Below are positions 41,681-48,602 of a stretch of 49,515 bases of DNA, piece after piece. This DNA comes from RUG626 sp051866775. Its GTDB lineage: Bacteria > Bacillota > Clostridia > Oscillospirales > Oscillospiraceae. Within the stretch, counting starts at the first letter, position 1. Every line of letters starts with the position of its first letter. The translations under genes and the position numbers were made by a program. The notes under the pieces are model-generated. The model did no database searches. It was given only the letters and a program-made list of their open reading frames with translations, and was not told the DNA's origin. The stretch spans positions 1 to 49,515 of the forward strand of contig JBJDXR010000018.1 in the NCBI GenBank assembly GCA_051866775.1, in the 5' to 3' direction.

Positions 41681-42316
41681 TTACACGGCGCTCTTTCCAT
41701 GCTCGCAAAGATCCTTAAGGCAGCAGCTTTCGCATTGCGGCCTGCGGGCTATGCATACGGCCCTGCCGTGTATGACCATGCGGTGGCAGAAGTCGTTTGA
41801 CTTTTCCGGCGGGAGAATTTCGCGAAGGATCGGCTCAATTTTCACCGGGTCCTTTGTGTTAACATATCCTAAGAGATTCGTTATCCTTATGCAGTGGGTG
41901 TCCACCACCACGGCGCCGGGCTTGTTGTACACGTCCCCTAAAATGAGGTTGGCGCTCTTGCGGCCCACGCCGGGCAGGCGGAGGAGATCCTCCATATTGT
42001 CAGGAACGCGCCCGCCGAACTCCTCGGTTATCATCTTCGCCGCGCCTACGATATCCCTGGCCTTGCCGTGATAAAAGCCGCAGGAGCGTATGTATCCCTC
42101 CACATCCTCGATGGGAGCTTCTGCCATGGCCGCCGCCGTGGGGTATTTTTCAAAGAGCGCCGGCGTCACCTGATTTACCCGCGCATCGGTGCACTGGGCA
42201 GCCAGACGCACGGAGACCACCAGATGGTAGGCATCCTCAAAGTCCAGCGTACATTCGGCAAAGGGGTACTCCTTTTCGAGCCGGGCAACTATTTCATCAG
42301 AAGTTTTTCTGTCCAT
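41681..42316 (-). CDS. nth: endonuclease III
   Basis: 211 residues, standard length. Helix-hairpin-helix with the catalytic lysine (LPGVGRKSANLILG near 113), catalytic Asp in VVVDTHCIRI near 137, and a C-terminal iron-sulfur loop C-x6-C-x2-C-x5-C (CIARRPQCESCCLKDLC). It removes oxidised pyrimidines and nicks abasic sites in base excision repair. It is divergent from rarA with interlocked promoters. Confidence 0.96.
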   Translation of the reverse strand: MDRKTSDEIVARLEKEYPFAECTLDFEDAYHLVVSVRLAAQCTDARVNQVTPALFEKYPTAAAMAEAPIEDVEGYIRSCGFYHGKARDIVGAAKMITEEFGGRVPDNMEDLLRLPGVGRKSANLILGDVYNKPGAVVVDTHCIRITNLLGYVNTKDPVKIEPILREILPPEKSNDFCHRMVIHGRAVCIARRPQCESCCLKDLCEHGKSAV

Positions 42317-42354
42317 TTTTCACCACAATCTCTGCGGCAAAGCCGCGTTTTTAT

Positions 42355-42386
42355 TTGATTATATCACCGATGAGCGTTATAATAAA
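42355..42386. promoter_or_regulatory. interlocked divergent promoters of nth and rarA
   Basis: Plus strand (rarA): TTGATT (42355-42360), 17 nt, TATAAT (42378-42383). Minus strand (nth): TTTATT (42381-42386), 17 nt, TATAAT (42358-42363) with an extended TG. Each -35 overlaps the -10 of the other, so both cannot be occupied at once. Confidence 0.65.
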
Positions 42387-42426
42387 GATGATTTTTTAAG
42401 TATGATTTCCTCGAAAGGGCGTGAGA

Positions 42427-43689
42427 ATGTTGTATAGACCCTTGGCCGATGAGATACGGCCGCAGACTTTGGATGAGGTTTACGGCCAGCGGCATATATT
42501 GGGCGAGGATGGGCTTCTGCGCCGTATAATAAAGAGCGGGCAGATACCGAATATGATATTCTACGGTCCCTCCGGCTCCGGCAAGACCACGGTCGCCAAC
42601 ATCATCGCCCGTGAGACTAAACGGGAGCTGCGGCGCCTTAACGCCACCACGGCGTCCCTCTCAGATATTAAGGATATCATCGCGGAGCTTGATACCTTTT
42701 TAGTTCCCAACGGCGTGCTGCTGTATCTTGACGAGATACAGTATTTCAATAAAAAACAGCAGCAGTCCCTACTGGAGTTTATAGAAAACGGAAAGATTAC
42801 CCTTATAGCCTCCACCACGGAGAACCCGTATTTTTATGTGTACAACGCGGTGCTCTCCCGGTCGACGGTATTTGAGTTTAAGGAGCTTACGCCGGAGGAT
42901 GTGCTCATGGCGGTAAAGCGCGCGGTGATCCTCGCGCAGGAGCGCTTCGGCCAGGCGGAGATTGAGGATGGCGTTTTAGAGCATATAGCCGCCTGCTCCG
43001 GCGGCGATGTGCGTAAGTCTGTCAACGCCGTGGAGCTTCTTTTCACGGCGTCTAAGAGGGAGAATGGCAAGATAAAGCTGACGCTGGACGACGCGAAAAT
43101 GGTGGCGCAAAAGAGCGCCATGCACTATGACCGAGACGGGGATCAGCACTATGACGCGGTCTCTGCCCTGATGAAGTCCCTGCGCGGCTCGGACGTGGAC
43201 GCGGCACTCCATTATCTTGCGCGGCTCTTAAACGCCGGTGACCTTGCGGGGGCATGCCGCAGGATCCTGTGCTCCGCCTCGGAGGATATCGGCATGGCCT
43301 ACCCTCAGGCGGCGAGTATCGTCAAGGCCTGTGTGGACAGTGCCATGCAGCTGGGACTTCCCGAGGCGCAGCTGCCCCTTGCCCAGGCTGTGATCCTGCT
43401 GGCGACGGCTCCAAAGTCGAATTCCGTTGTTATGGCCATAGACGCGGCCATGGCGGACGTGAGGGCGGGAAAGGCCGGGCCTGTCCCGAGGGAGCTGCAG
43501 AACGTCCACGCCGACGGCACCGGCTTTGAGCGGGAGCAGGGGTATAAATATCCCCACAGCTATCCGGGCCATTGGGTGCCCCAGCAATACCTGCCGGATA
43601 ATCTGGCCGGAACAAAGTATTATGAGTACGGCGATAATAAGACGGAGCAGGCGGCCAAAAAATACTGGGATGCCATAAAGGGGGAGTAG
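42427..43689 (+). CDS. rarA: replication-associated recombination protein A (RarA/MgsA)
   Basis: 420 residues from the ATG at 42427; a GTG six nt earlier is an alternative. AAA+ ATPase: Walker A GPSGSGKTT near 43, Walker B LLYLDEIQ near 100, sensor STTENPYF near 125, and the C-terminal RarA domain with DIGMAYPQA near 285 and YKYPHSYPGHWVPQQYLP near 375. It acts at stalled replication forks. The DUF951 gene follows after 2 nt. Confidence 0.95.
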   Translation: MLYRPLADEIRPQTLDEVYGQRHILGEDGLLRRIIKSGQIPNMIFYGPSGSGKTTVANIIARETKRELRRLNATTASLSDIKDIIAELDTFLVPNGVLLYLDEIQYFNKKQQQSLLEFIENGKITLIASTTENPYFYVYNAVLSRSTVFEFKELTPEDVLMAVKRAVILAQERFGQAEIEDGVLEHIAACSGGDVRKSVNAVELLFTASKRENGKIKLTLDDAKMVAQKSAMHYDRDGDQHYDAVSALMKSLRGSDVDAALHYLARLLNAGDLAGACRRILCSASEDIGMAYPQAASIVKACVDSAMQLGLPEAQLPLAQAVILLATAPKSNSVVMAIDAAMADVRAGKAGPVPRELQNVHADGTGFEREQGYKYPHSYPGHWVPQQYLPDNLAGTKYYEYGDNKTEQAAKKYWDAIKGE

Positions 43690-43691
43690 AT

Positions 43692-43877
43692 GTGGATGTG
43701 AGAGTCGGGGATATCCTCACCATGAAAAAGCCCCACCCGTGCGGGTCAAAGACATGGCTTGTCACCCGGGTGGGAGCGGATTTTAAGATGAGATGCACCG
43801 GCTGCGGCCGTGAGGTGATGAACCCCCGCAGCAAGGTGGAGAAGAACATCAAAAAGATCGACCGCCCTGAGGGATAA
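43692..43877 (+). CDS. DUF951 family protein
   Basis: 61 residues from GTG, preceded by GGGGGAG at the end of rarA. VGDILTMKKPHPCG, then RCTGCGREVMNPRS, is the family pattern, with cysteines that could bind metal. Function unknown; widespread in Firmicutes. It is cotranscribed with rarA. Confidence 0.93.
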   Translation: MDVRVGDILTMKKPHPCGSKTWLVTRVGADFKMRCTGCGREVMNPRSKVEKNIKKIDRPEG

Positions 43878-43880
43878 AAC

Positions 43881-43911
43881 GGCGGCGCGGTTAGCCCGTG
43901 CCGCCAATTTT
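43881..43911. terminator. bidirectional terminator between DUF951 and SLH genes
   Basis: A 10-bp stem GGCGGCGCGG / CCGTGCCGCC (one G-U pair), loop TTAGC, then AATTTT; the minus strand has GTTTTA. Confidence 0.78.
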
Positions 43912-43925
43912 GTATGGAACTCCCG

Positions 43926-44543
43926 TCAGCTGTCTCCTGTCATGGCGCGGTACAGGAAGACGGCGGCCTCACACCATGTGCAGGCTGCATCTGGGGAAAA
44001 GGCCATGTGCCCGGTGCCCCGGGTAATACCCCGGCAGAAGGCCCACCAGGCAGCGGTTGCATAGTATGCGCCGTCTTTCACGTCAAGAAAGGGGGCCTTG
44101 ACCGCGGCGGGCGAGCCGTAAAAGCGCCACAGAAAGGTCACCGCCTGCCCCCGCGTACACGTCGCGCCCGGGGAGAAGGAGGAGGCGTCGGTCCCAATGG
44201 CGATGCCCTTCTCCCATGCCCACAATACCGCCCGGTAATAGGGGCTGTTTTTGGGCACGTCGGCAAAGGGCATATTCCCAGCGGTGTGTTCCGGGCAGCC
44301 GGCGGCCCGCCACAGAAAGGCGATGACCTCGCCCCGCGTGCAAGGCGTCCCGGGGGAAGAGCCACCGGGCAGAAGGCCGCGTCCTGCCGCCCAGAGGAGG
44401 GGTGTGTGGAAGTAGGAGCCGCTGTCCGCCCATGTGGGAGGGCCAGAGGAGCGGGCCATAAAGCTCTTTACCGCCTGAGCGGCGACGGCAAAGCCCGCGC
44501 ACAGGGCGAAAAGCAGCACCGATAGGTAGAGTTCTTTCGTCAT
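43926..44543 (-). CDS. small secreted protein made of three S-layer homology domains
   Basis: 205 residues. A hydrophobic N-terminal segment (about 5-25) is followed by three SLH repeats at about 37-83, 92-137 and 149-195, with motifs such as FADVPKNSPYYRAVLWAWEKG and FSPGATCTRGQAVTFLWR. SLH triplets bind pyruvylated secondary cell-wall polymers. Nothing else is attached, so there is no visible effector domain. The third repeat has TW in place of the usual TR. The gene is much more GC-rich than the following genes and has a perfect promoter. Confidence 0.88.
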   Translation of the reverse strand: MTKELYLSVLLFALCAGFAVAAQAVKSFMARSSGPPTWADSGSYFHTPLLWAAGRGLLPGGSSPGTPCTRGEVIAFLWRAAGCPEHTAGNMPFADVPKNSPYYRAVLWAWEKGIAIGTDASSFSPGATCTRGQAVTFLWRFYGSPAAVKAPFLDVKDGAYYATAAWWAFCRGITRGTGHMAFSPDAACTWCEAAVFLYRAMTGDS

Positions 44544-44604
44544 GTTTCTGTCCTGTTTTTATATGCGTATCCGATAACCGCAGGGAACACCTTACTCAAA
44601 AATT

Positions 44605-44634
44605 ATTCGACTGACAAGCCGATAATTCGATTAT
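44605..44634. promoter_or_regulatory. candidate operator between SLH and XRE genes
   Basis: ATTCGA repeats at 44605 and 44625, exactly 20 bp apart, and ATAATTCGATTAT (44622-44634) is a perfect 5+3+5 palindrome overlapping the SLH -10. The divergent XRE regulator is the obvious candidate binder. Confidence 0.45.
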
Positions 44635-44658
44635 AAAACGTAATATTTCGTGTGTCAA
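44630..44658 (-). promoter_or_regulatory. perfect consensus promoter of the SLH gene
   Basis: Minus strand: TTGACA (44653-44658), 17 nt, TATAAT (44630-44635), leader about 80 nt. Confidence 0.88.
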
Positions 44659-44732
44659 GATGAAAAAACATTATTAAATCGGTTTATTCTGCGCCGGTAT
44701 TTCCTAAGATAAGGCTATACAGGAGGTGCGGT

Positions 44733-45059
44733 ATGGAACTTGATTACGCAGAGATCGGCAGAAGGATCGCCCGCCGCCGTAAGGAGCTGGGGCTTAAGCA
44801 GTCCGAGGCGGAGGAGCGGGCGGATATCGGGTATAAATATCTCTCCAACATTGAGAGGGGTATATCCATCCCCTCCACGGAGGTCATCATGAGACTGGCC
44901 GCCGCGCTGGACACAACGCCGGACGAATTTCTTGTGGGCACCGCCCAGCGGGAGAACGAGGAGTGGAGGAATGTGGCGGACCTGCTGCGGACGCTGGATG
45001 ACAAGCAGCTTGCCCTGACAAAGAGCTTTATCCTTTGGCTGCAGGAGCAGGAGATATAA
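44733..45059 (+). CDS. XRE-family (Cro/CI) transcriptional regulator
   Basis: 108 residues. N-terminal HTH_3 (about 5-62): IGRRIARRRKELGLKQSEAEERA, then YLSNIERGISIPSTEVIMRLAAALD. A short C-terminal helix follows. AGGAGGTG precedes the ATG. It is divergent from the SLH gene and lies 47 nt before the phosphotransferase gene, so it could regulate either. Confidence 0.92.
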   Translation: MELDYAEIGRRIARRRKELGLKQSEAEERADIGYKYLSNIERGISIPSTEVIMRLAAALDTTPDEFLVGTAQRENEEWRNVADLLRTLDDKQLALTKSFILWLQEQEI

Positions 45060-45106
45060 AAACCGGCACGGGGTATAGACGGCCGTAAATACGCTGGGGT
45101 GACAGG

Positions 45107-46003
45107 ATGAAAAACTCGTGTTTTATTTCAAGAGAACCCATCGACAAGGGCTGGTCCGGTGACAGAAAATACTGCGTAGTGGCCGCCGATGGCACGAAAT
45201 ATCTTCTGAGAGTCTCACCCATTGAGCAATACCAGCGAAAAAAGAGTGAATTTGAGCTTATGGGTCAGGCCGCCGCGCTCGGGGTGCCAATGTGCAGGCC
45301 TTTGGCGTTCGGTACGTCTGACGAAGGGGTTTACTCCGTTCAAAGCTGGATAGATGGGGAAGATGCAGAGGAAAGCATACCGATGCTCCCGTCAGATGAG
45401 CAGCATTCTTTTGGGTTTGACGCCGGACGGATATTGAGAGAGATCCATAAGATACCGGCGCCTGCCGGCACGGAGGATTGGGAGACTTTTTTTAATCGTA
45501 AAATCAACCGCAAGATACAGATGTATGAGGATTGTCCTGTAAAATATGAAAACGGACAAGCGTTCATCGATTACATTAATGATCACCGCCATCTGCTCAA
45601 AAACCGCCCCCGGACCTATCAGCATGGAGATTATCATATCGGTAATATGATGATCGGCCGTGATAAGAGGCTCTATATTATAGATTTTGACCGCAGCGAT
45701 TTTGGAGATCCGTGGGAAGAATTTAACCGCATTGTCTGGTGTGCTCAGGCATCTCCTGCTTTTGCCGCCGGAATGGTGAACGGCTACTTTAATAATGATG
45801 TGCCTATGGAGTTCTGGGAGCTTCTTGCTCTCTATATCAGCAGCAATACCTTATCTTCAGTGTCATGGGCGCTTCCTTTTGGCGAGGGACAGATACAGGT
45901 CATGATAAATCAGGCGAAAGATGTGCTTAGCTGGTACAATAATATGAAAAATGTCATTCCAAGTTGGTACAGCCCTCCCGGCAAGGAGACAGAGCCGTTT
46001 TAA
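45107..46003 (+). CDS. aminoglycoside-phosphotransferase-family kinase
   Basis: 298 residues. APH fold: ATP-binding N-lobe (KYLLRVSPIEQYQRKKSEF near 28), catalytic loop QHGDYHIGNMMI near 178 with the base Asp, and IDFDRSDFGDP near 196 with the metal Asp. Closely similar proteins are common in Clostridia and annotated as phosphotransferases of unknown substrate; antibiotic resistance should not be assumed. Base composition is lower in GC than the SLH gene and the downstream sigma region, hinting at a different origin. A small membrane peptide gene follows. Confidence 0.88.
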   Translation: MKNSCFISREPIDKGWSGDRKYCVVAADGTKYLLRVSPIEQYQRKKSEFELMGQAAALGVPMCRPLAFGTSDEGVYSVQSWIDGEDAEESIPMLPSDEQHSFGFDAGRILREIHKIPAPAGTEDWETFFNRKINRKIQMYEDCPVKYENGQAFIDYINDHRHLLKNRPRTYQHGDYHIGNMMIGRDKRLYIIDFDRSDFGDPWEEFNRIVWCAQASPAFAAGMVNGYFNNDVPMEFWELLALYISSNTLSSVSWALPFGEGQIQVMINQAKDVLSWYNNMKNVIPSWYSPPGKETEPF

Positions 46004-46022
46004 TAGAAGGAGTGTTCATACC

Positions 46023-46250
46023 GTGAGCCGGAGAAGTGTTTTGAGATTGATCAGTTTGATAATGTTGATTACGGCCGTTATCTTTGTCTCCTGTGCTCTT
46101 TCCTGTCCCACATTGGGAACAACGATCTATATCGGTAGTTTTGAATTTGGAGCGGAGCAATGGCGGGTTTGCTACCTCGTTTATGTTATTGCAATGGCGG
46201 CGCTGTTTGCTGTCTCGTTCTTTGTGAAAGGCGGTAAGGCAAAGAAGTGA
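46023..46250 (+). CDS. small two-helix membrane protein
   Basis: 75 residues from a GTG start 10 nt after AAGGAG. Two hydrophobic segments at about 8-28 and 45-67, with a basic C-terminal tail GGKAKK. No family recognised. Nineteen nt after the phosphotransferase gene, so probably cotranscribed. Confidence 0.65.
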   Translation: MSRRSVLRLISLIMLITAVIFVSCALSCPTLGTTIYIGSFEFGAEQWRVCYLVYVIAMAALFAVSFFVKGGKAKK

Positions 46251-46290
46251 GCAGCCCTATCGCCGCGCAGGGCTGACGGGATCAAAATGA

Positions 46291-46325
46291 AAAGAGAGAA
46301 GTCTATCCTGACTTCTCTCTTTTTT
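46291..46325. terminator. terminator after the phosphotransferase module
   Basis: A 13-bp stem AAAGAGAGAAGTC / GACTTCTCTCTTT with loop TATCCT, running into T6 on the plus strand. It may also serve the convergent gene on the minus strand. Confidence 0.88.
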
Positions 46326-46345
46326 GCTATTAAAAGCGGCGGTTT

Positions 46346-47878
46346 TTACGGCTCATGGAAGGTGTAGATATACAGAAAGCTCTGATCTGATGTCTCCCCG
46401 GTGTACGGATCGTCCTCATTCGAGGTGGAGATGTACAGGGAACCGTCGGTGAACCATCCGATTGCGTGCTCGTTGTTTAAAGCGCCCTCCCTGTCAAGGG
46501 CGGTGCAGTATCCGGCCTCAAAATCCAGAACGCCGATATAGGTGTAGACCCGCCCGGCCTCACGGCTGACGATCAGGGCCTTGTCCCCGGCGGGGCTTTT
46601 GATCACCTCCGTCGGGTCGGTGGGATACACAAAGCCGTCTATTCTGATCCTCCCGCCGGTGAGCAGATCTATTGCGGAGACCTCCCGGGCCTCGTCCACA
46701 TACAGGCAATAGCCGCAAGGGACAAGGGCGCTGCCGTCATGGGCGGTTGAGAACATAGGCAGAAACTGTACGCCCGTATCATAGCCGATTCCGCCGTATG
46801 TCTGCCCGCTCAGGGCGCAGTCCCGCGAGGCCTCTGGGGACATATAGCCCTCGACGTTCTCTGAGTATGTGGGGTGCCGGAAAAGGGGCATGCGCTCAAA
46901 TATCGCCGTTTTCGATCCGTCGGTGAGCGACACGTTCCAGCAGTCGTAATAAAAATCCTCGCTGAGCCGCCAGAAGCACACGGCGTCATCCCCCAAAAAG
47001 CAGCACCGGTCAAAGGCCTGGCCTGCTATGTCTGCAAGCGGCGTACACGTCCCGGCCATCCTGTCGCACAGGTAGTATTCGGTGTTACCGCAGGTGACGA
47101 TAAGCGCCCTGCTCAGGTCCGGAGTGAAGCAGGCGTTTTCGATGTCGTGAATAAGTCCCGCGTCGCTTTCCGCCAGAACGTCCGTCACCGCAAGGGTGTC
47201 AAGCTCCAAAAGCAGGGGACAGTTCGTGCTGACCGGTGCCCCGCCGGTATCGGCCGTTATATAGACCATCAGCAGCACCGCGTCGGTCCGTCCGGGGATC
47301 CTTGAGATGCTCCACGGCGCGTAAAGCTCCCCGGTTTTAAAGCTGAGATTCCCGTTGTGCCGGCTCCATGAAAACGCAATGGGGATCTCCTGCCCGAAGA
47401 GAGTGACCGAAAGGTTCACGTCCTGCCAGTCGGTAAGCTCCGTGAGCGCTCCGTACTCTGGCGCGTACACGCCTGTCACATCCCACTGTCCCGATTCGTG
47501 GAAGGAGACGGTCCCGTCCCCGATAAAATAATAGCCCTCTATGAGATAGTGCTCCGCCGTGACAAGCCCGCCCAGCTCCGCCACGTGACCGGAGGGCCTC
47601 TCCGTACTGTCCTCAGCCTCCGGTGAGATTGTACTGTTTATCTCATCCACGTTAAAAGTCCCCTCTGGCTTAAAAAAGTCGAACACAGCCTCACGGACAT
47701 CCTCGCTCAGTGCCATCGCCGTAAGCAGGGACAGGAGCAGCAGCAGAACCGCCGCGAAGGTGTACAGCAGGGCTTTCCGGTGCGTTCCCCGGCGCCGGGC
47801 TGAGCCGAATCCCTGAGCCTCCAGAATAAAGCGGTCGTCGATCCCGCCGAATGTGTCAAGAAGAAAATCCGGATTCAT
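46346..47878 (-). CDS. membrane protein coupled to the ECF sigma gene, probable anti-sigma/sensor
   Basis: 510 residues. A short cytoplasmic N-terminus (FGGIDDRFILEA near 10-21, then a basic stretch), one transmembrane helix (about 36-57), and an extracytoplasmic domain of about 450 residues with repeated beta-strand blocks that could form a beta-propeller (for example DLSRALIVTCGNTEYYL and SPAGDKALIVSREAGRVYTYIG). The start overlaps the sigma-factor stop (ATGA). Position and topology suggest it holds the sigma factor and senses something outside; the family is not recognised and the inhibitory role is inferred. Confidence 0.75.
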   Translation of the reverse strand: MNPDFLLDTFGGIDDRFILEAQGFGSARRRGTHRKALLYTFAAVLLLLLSLLTAMALSEDVREAVFDFFKPEGTFNVDEINSTISPEAEDSTERPSGHVAELGGLVTAEHYLIEGYYFIGDGTVSFHESGQWDVTGVYAPEYGALTELTDWQDVNLSVTLFGQEIPIAFSWSRHNGNLSFKTGELYAPWSISRIPGRTDAVLLMVYITADTGGAPVSTNCPLLLELDTLAVTDVLAESDAGLIHDIENACFTPDLSRALIVTCGNTEYYLCDRMAGTCTPLADIAGQAFDRCCFLGDDAVCFWRLSEDFYYDCWNVSLTDGSKTAIFERMPLFRHPTYSENVEGYMSPEASRDCALSGQTYGGIGYDTGVQFLPMFSTAHDGSALVPCGYCLYVDEAREVSAIDLLTGGRIRIDGFVYPTDPTEVIKSPAGDKALIVSREAGRVYTYIGVLDFEAGYCTALDREGALNNEHAIGWFTDGSLYISTSNEDDPYTGETSDQSFLYIYTFHEP

Positions 47879-48432
47879 AGATAGCCCTCCCTCTGAAGGT
47901 GCCGGCGGAGCTTCAGGCGCGTTCTGTAGAGCATCGTTTTGACCTTGCCCTCCGAAAAACCGCTGAGCTGGCTCAGCCTGCCTACGGTGTCAAGGTGCCA
48001 GTAGCGCCGGACGAAAAGGTTGCGCTCGCCCTCCGGAAGCGACGCCAGAAAGGCGTCAATGCAGCGTACAAGCTCGGCCTGCTCCACCTGAAGCTCGGTG
48101 TCTGCCTGGGCCGGAACGCACTCGGCCAGCTCCTCAAGGACCAGAGGCACCTCACCGCCGCCGCGTTTATAGGCGCTGCGCTCCCGCCAGCGCTTCAGGG
48201 ACAGGCGGCGGGTGATCTTCCCCAGAAAGGCGGAGAGCACCGACGGCCGGTGCGGCGGTATGGCGTTCCACGCGCCCATGTATGTGTCGCTTACGCACTC
48301 GTCGGCGTCCTCAGCGCTTTCAAGAATATTAAAGGCTATTGTATAGCAGTATTTCCCGTATTTCGAGGCGGTCTCCACTATGGCCTGCTCCGCTCTGGCC
48401 CAGTAAAGCTCAACAATGCGGCAGTCCTCCAT
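47875..48432 (-). CDS. ECF-type RNA polymerase sigma factor
   Basis: 185 residues from the ATG at 48430-48432, with GGGAGGTG upstream; a longer in-frame version is rejected. Region 2 is at about 10-75 (YCYTIAFNILESAEDADECVSDTYMGAW pattern) and region 4 at about 125-180 (LPEGERNLFVRRYWHLDTV, LSGFSEGKVKTMLYRTRLKLRR). It directs polymerase to a small regulon, probably including its own operon. It is coupled to the membrane partner by a 4-nt overlap. Confidence 0.93.
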   Translation of the reverse strand: MEDCRIVELYWARAEQAIVETASKYGKYCYTIAFNILESAEDADECVSDTYMGAWNAIPPHRPSVLSAFLGKITRRLSLKRWRERSAYKRGGGEVPLVLEELAECVPAQADTELQVEQAELVRCIDAFLASLPEGERNLFVRRYWHLDTVGRLSQLSGFSEGKVKTMLYRTRLKLRRHLQREGYL

Positions 48433-48530
48433 CCCGGCACCTCCCTGTATGTATCGTAAGAGCGCTCTCACTTATATACTACCGGAAAATGGCGCCATGG
48501 TCACAGATAATTTAAAAAATTTTGCTGTTT

Positions 48531-48579
48531 CCCATAATATGCAGGGCAGCGCTAACGGCGCTGCCCTGCATATTATGGG
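48531..48579. repeat. 22-bp perfect inverted repeat
   Basis: Arms 48531-48552 and 48558-48579, loop TAACG. On the minus strand it lies between the unknown gene ending at 48603 and the sigma gene; a T6 tract comes about 10 nt after the stem, farther than in a classical terminator. Confidence 0.85.
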
Positions 48580-48602
48580 ACGTAGAATGCGATATTGCCG
48601 CA

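Noticed and set aside
45107..46003. Antibiotic resistance gene
   Set aside because: The APH fold and catalytic residues are clear, but the fold covers many small-molecule kinases and nothing links it to an aminoglycoside.
48433..48530. ECF-type or housekeeping promoter for the sigma gene
   Set aside because: GTGACC with TAGTAT or TATATA can be arranged at about 17 nt, but the matches are poor and several alternatives fit equally.
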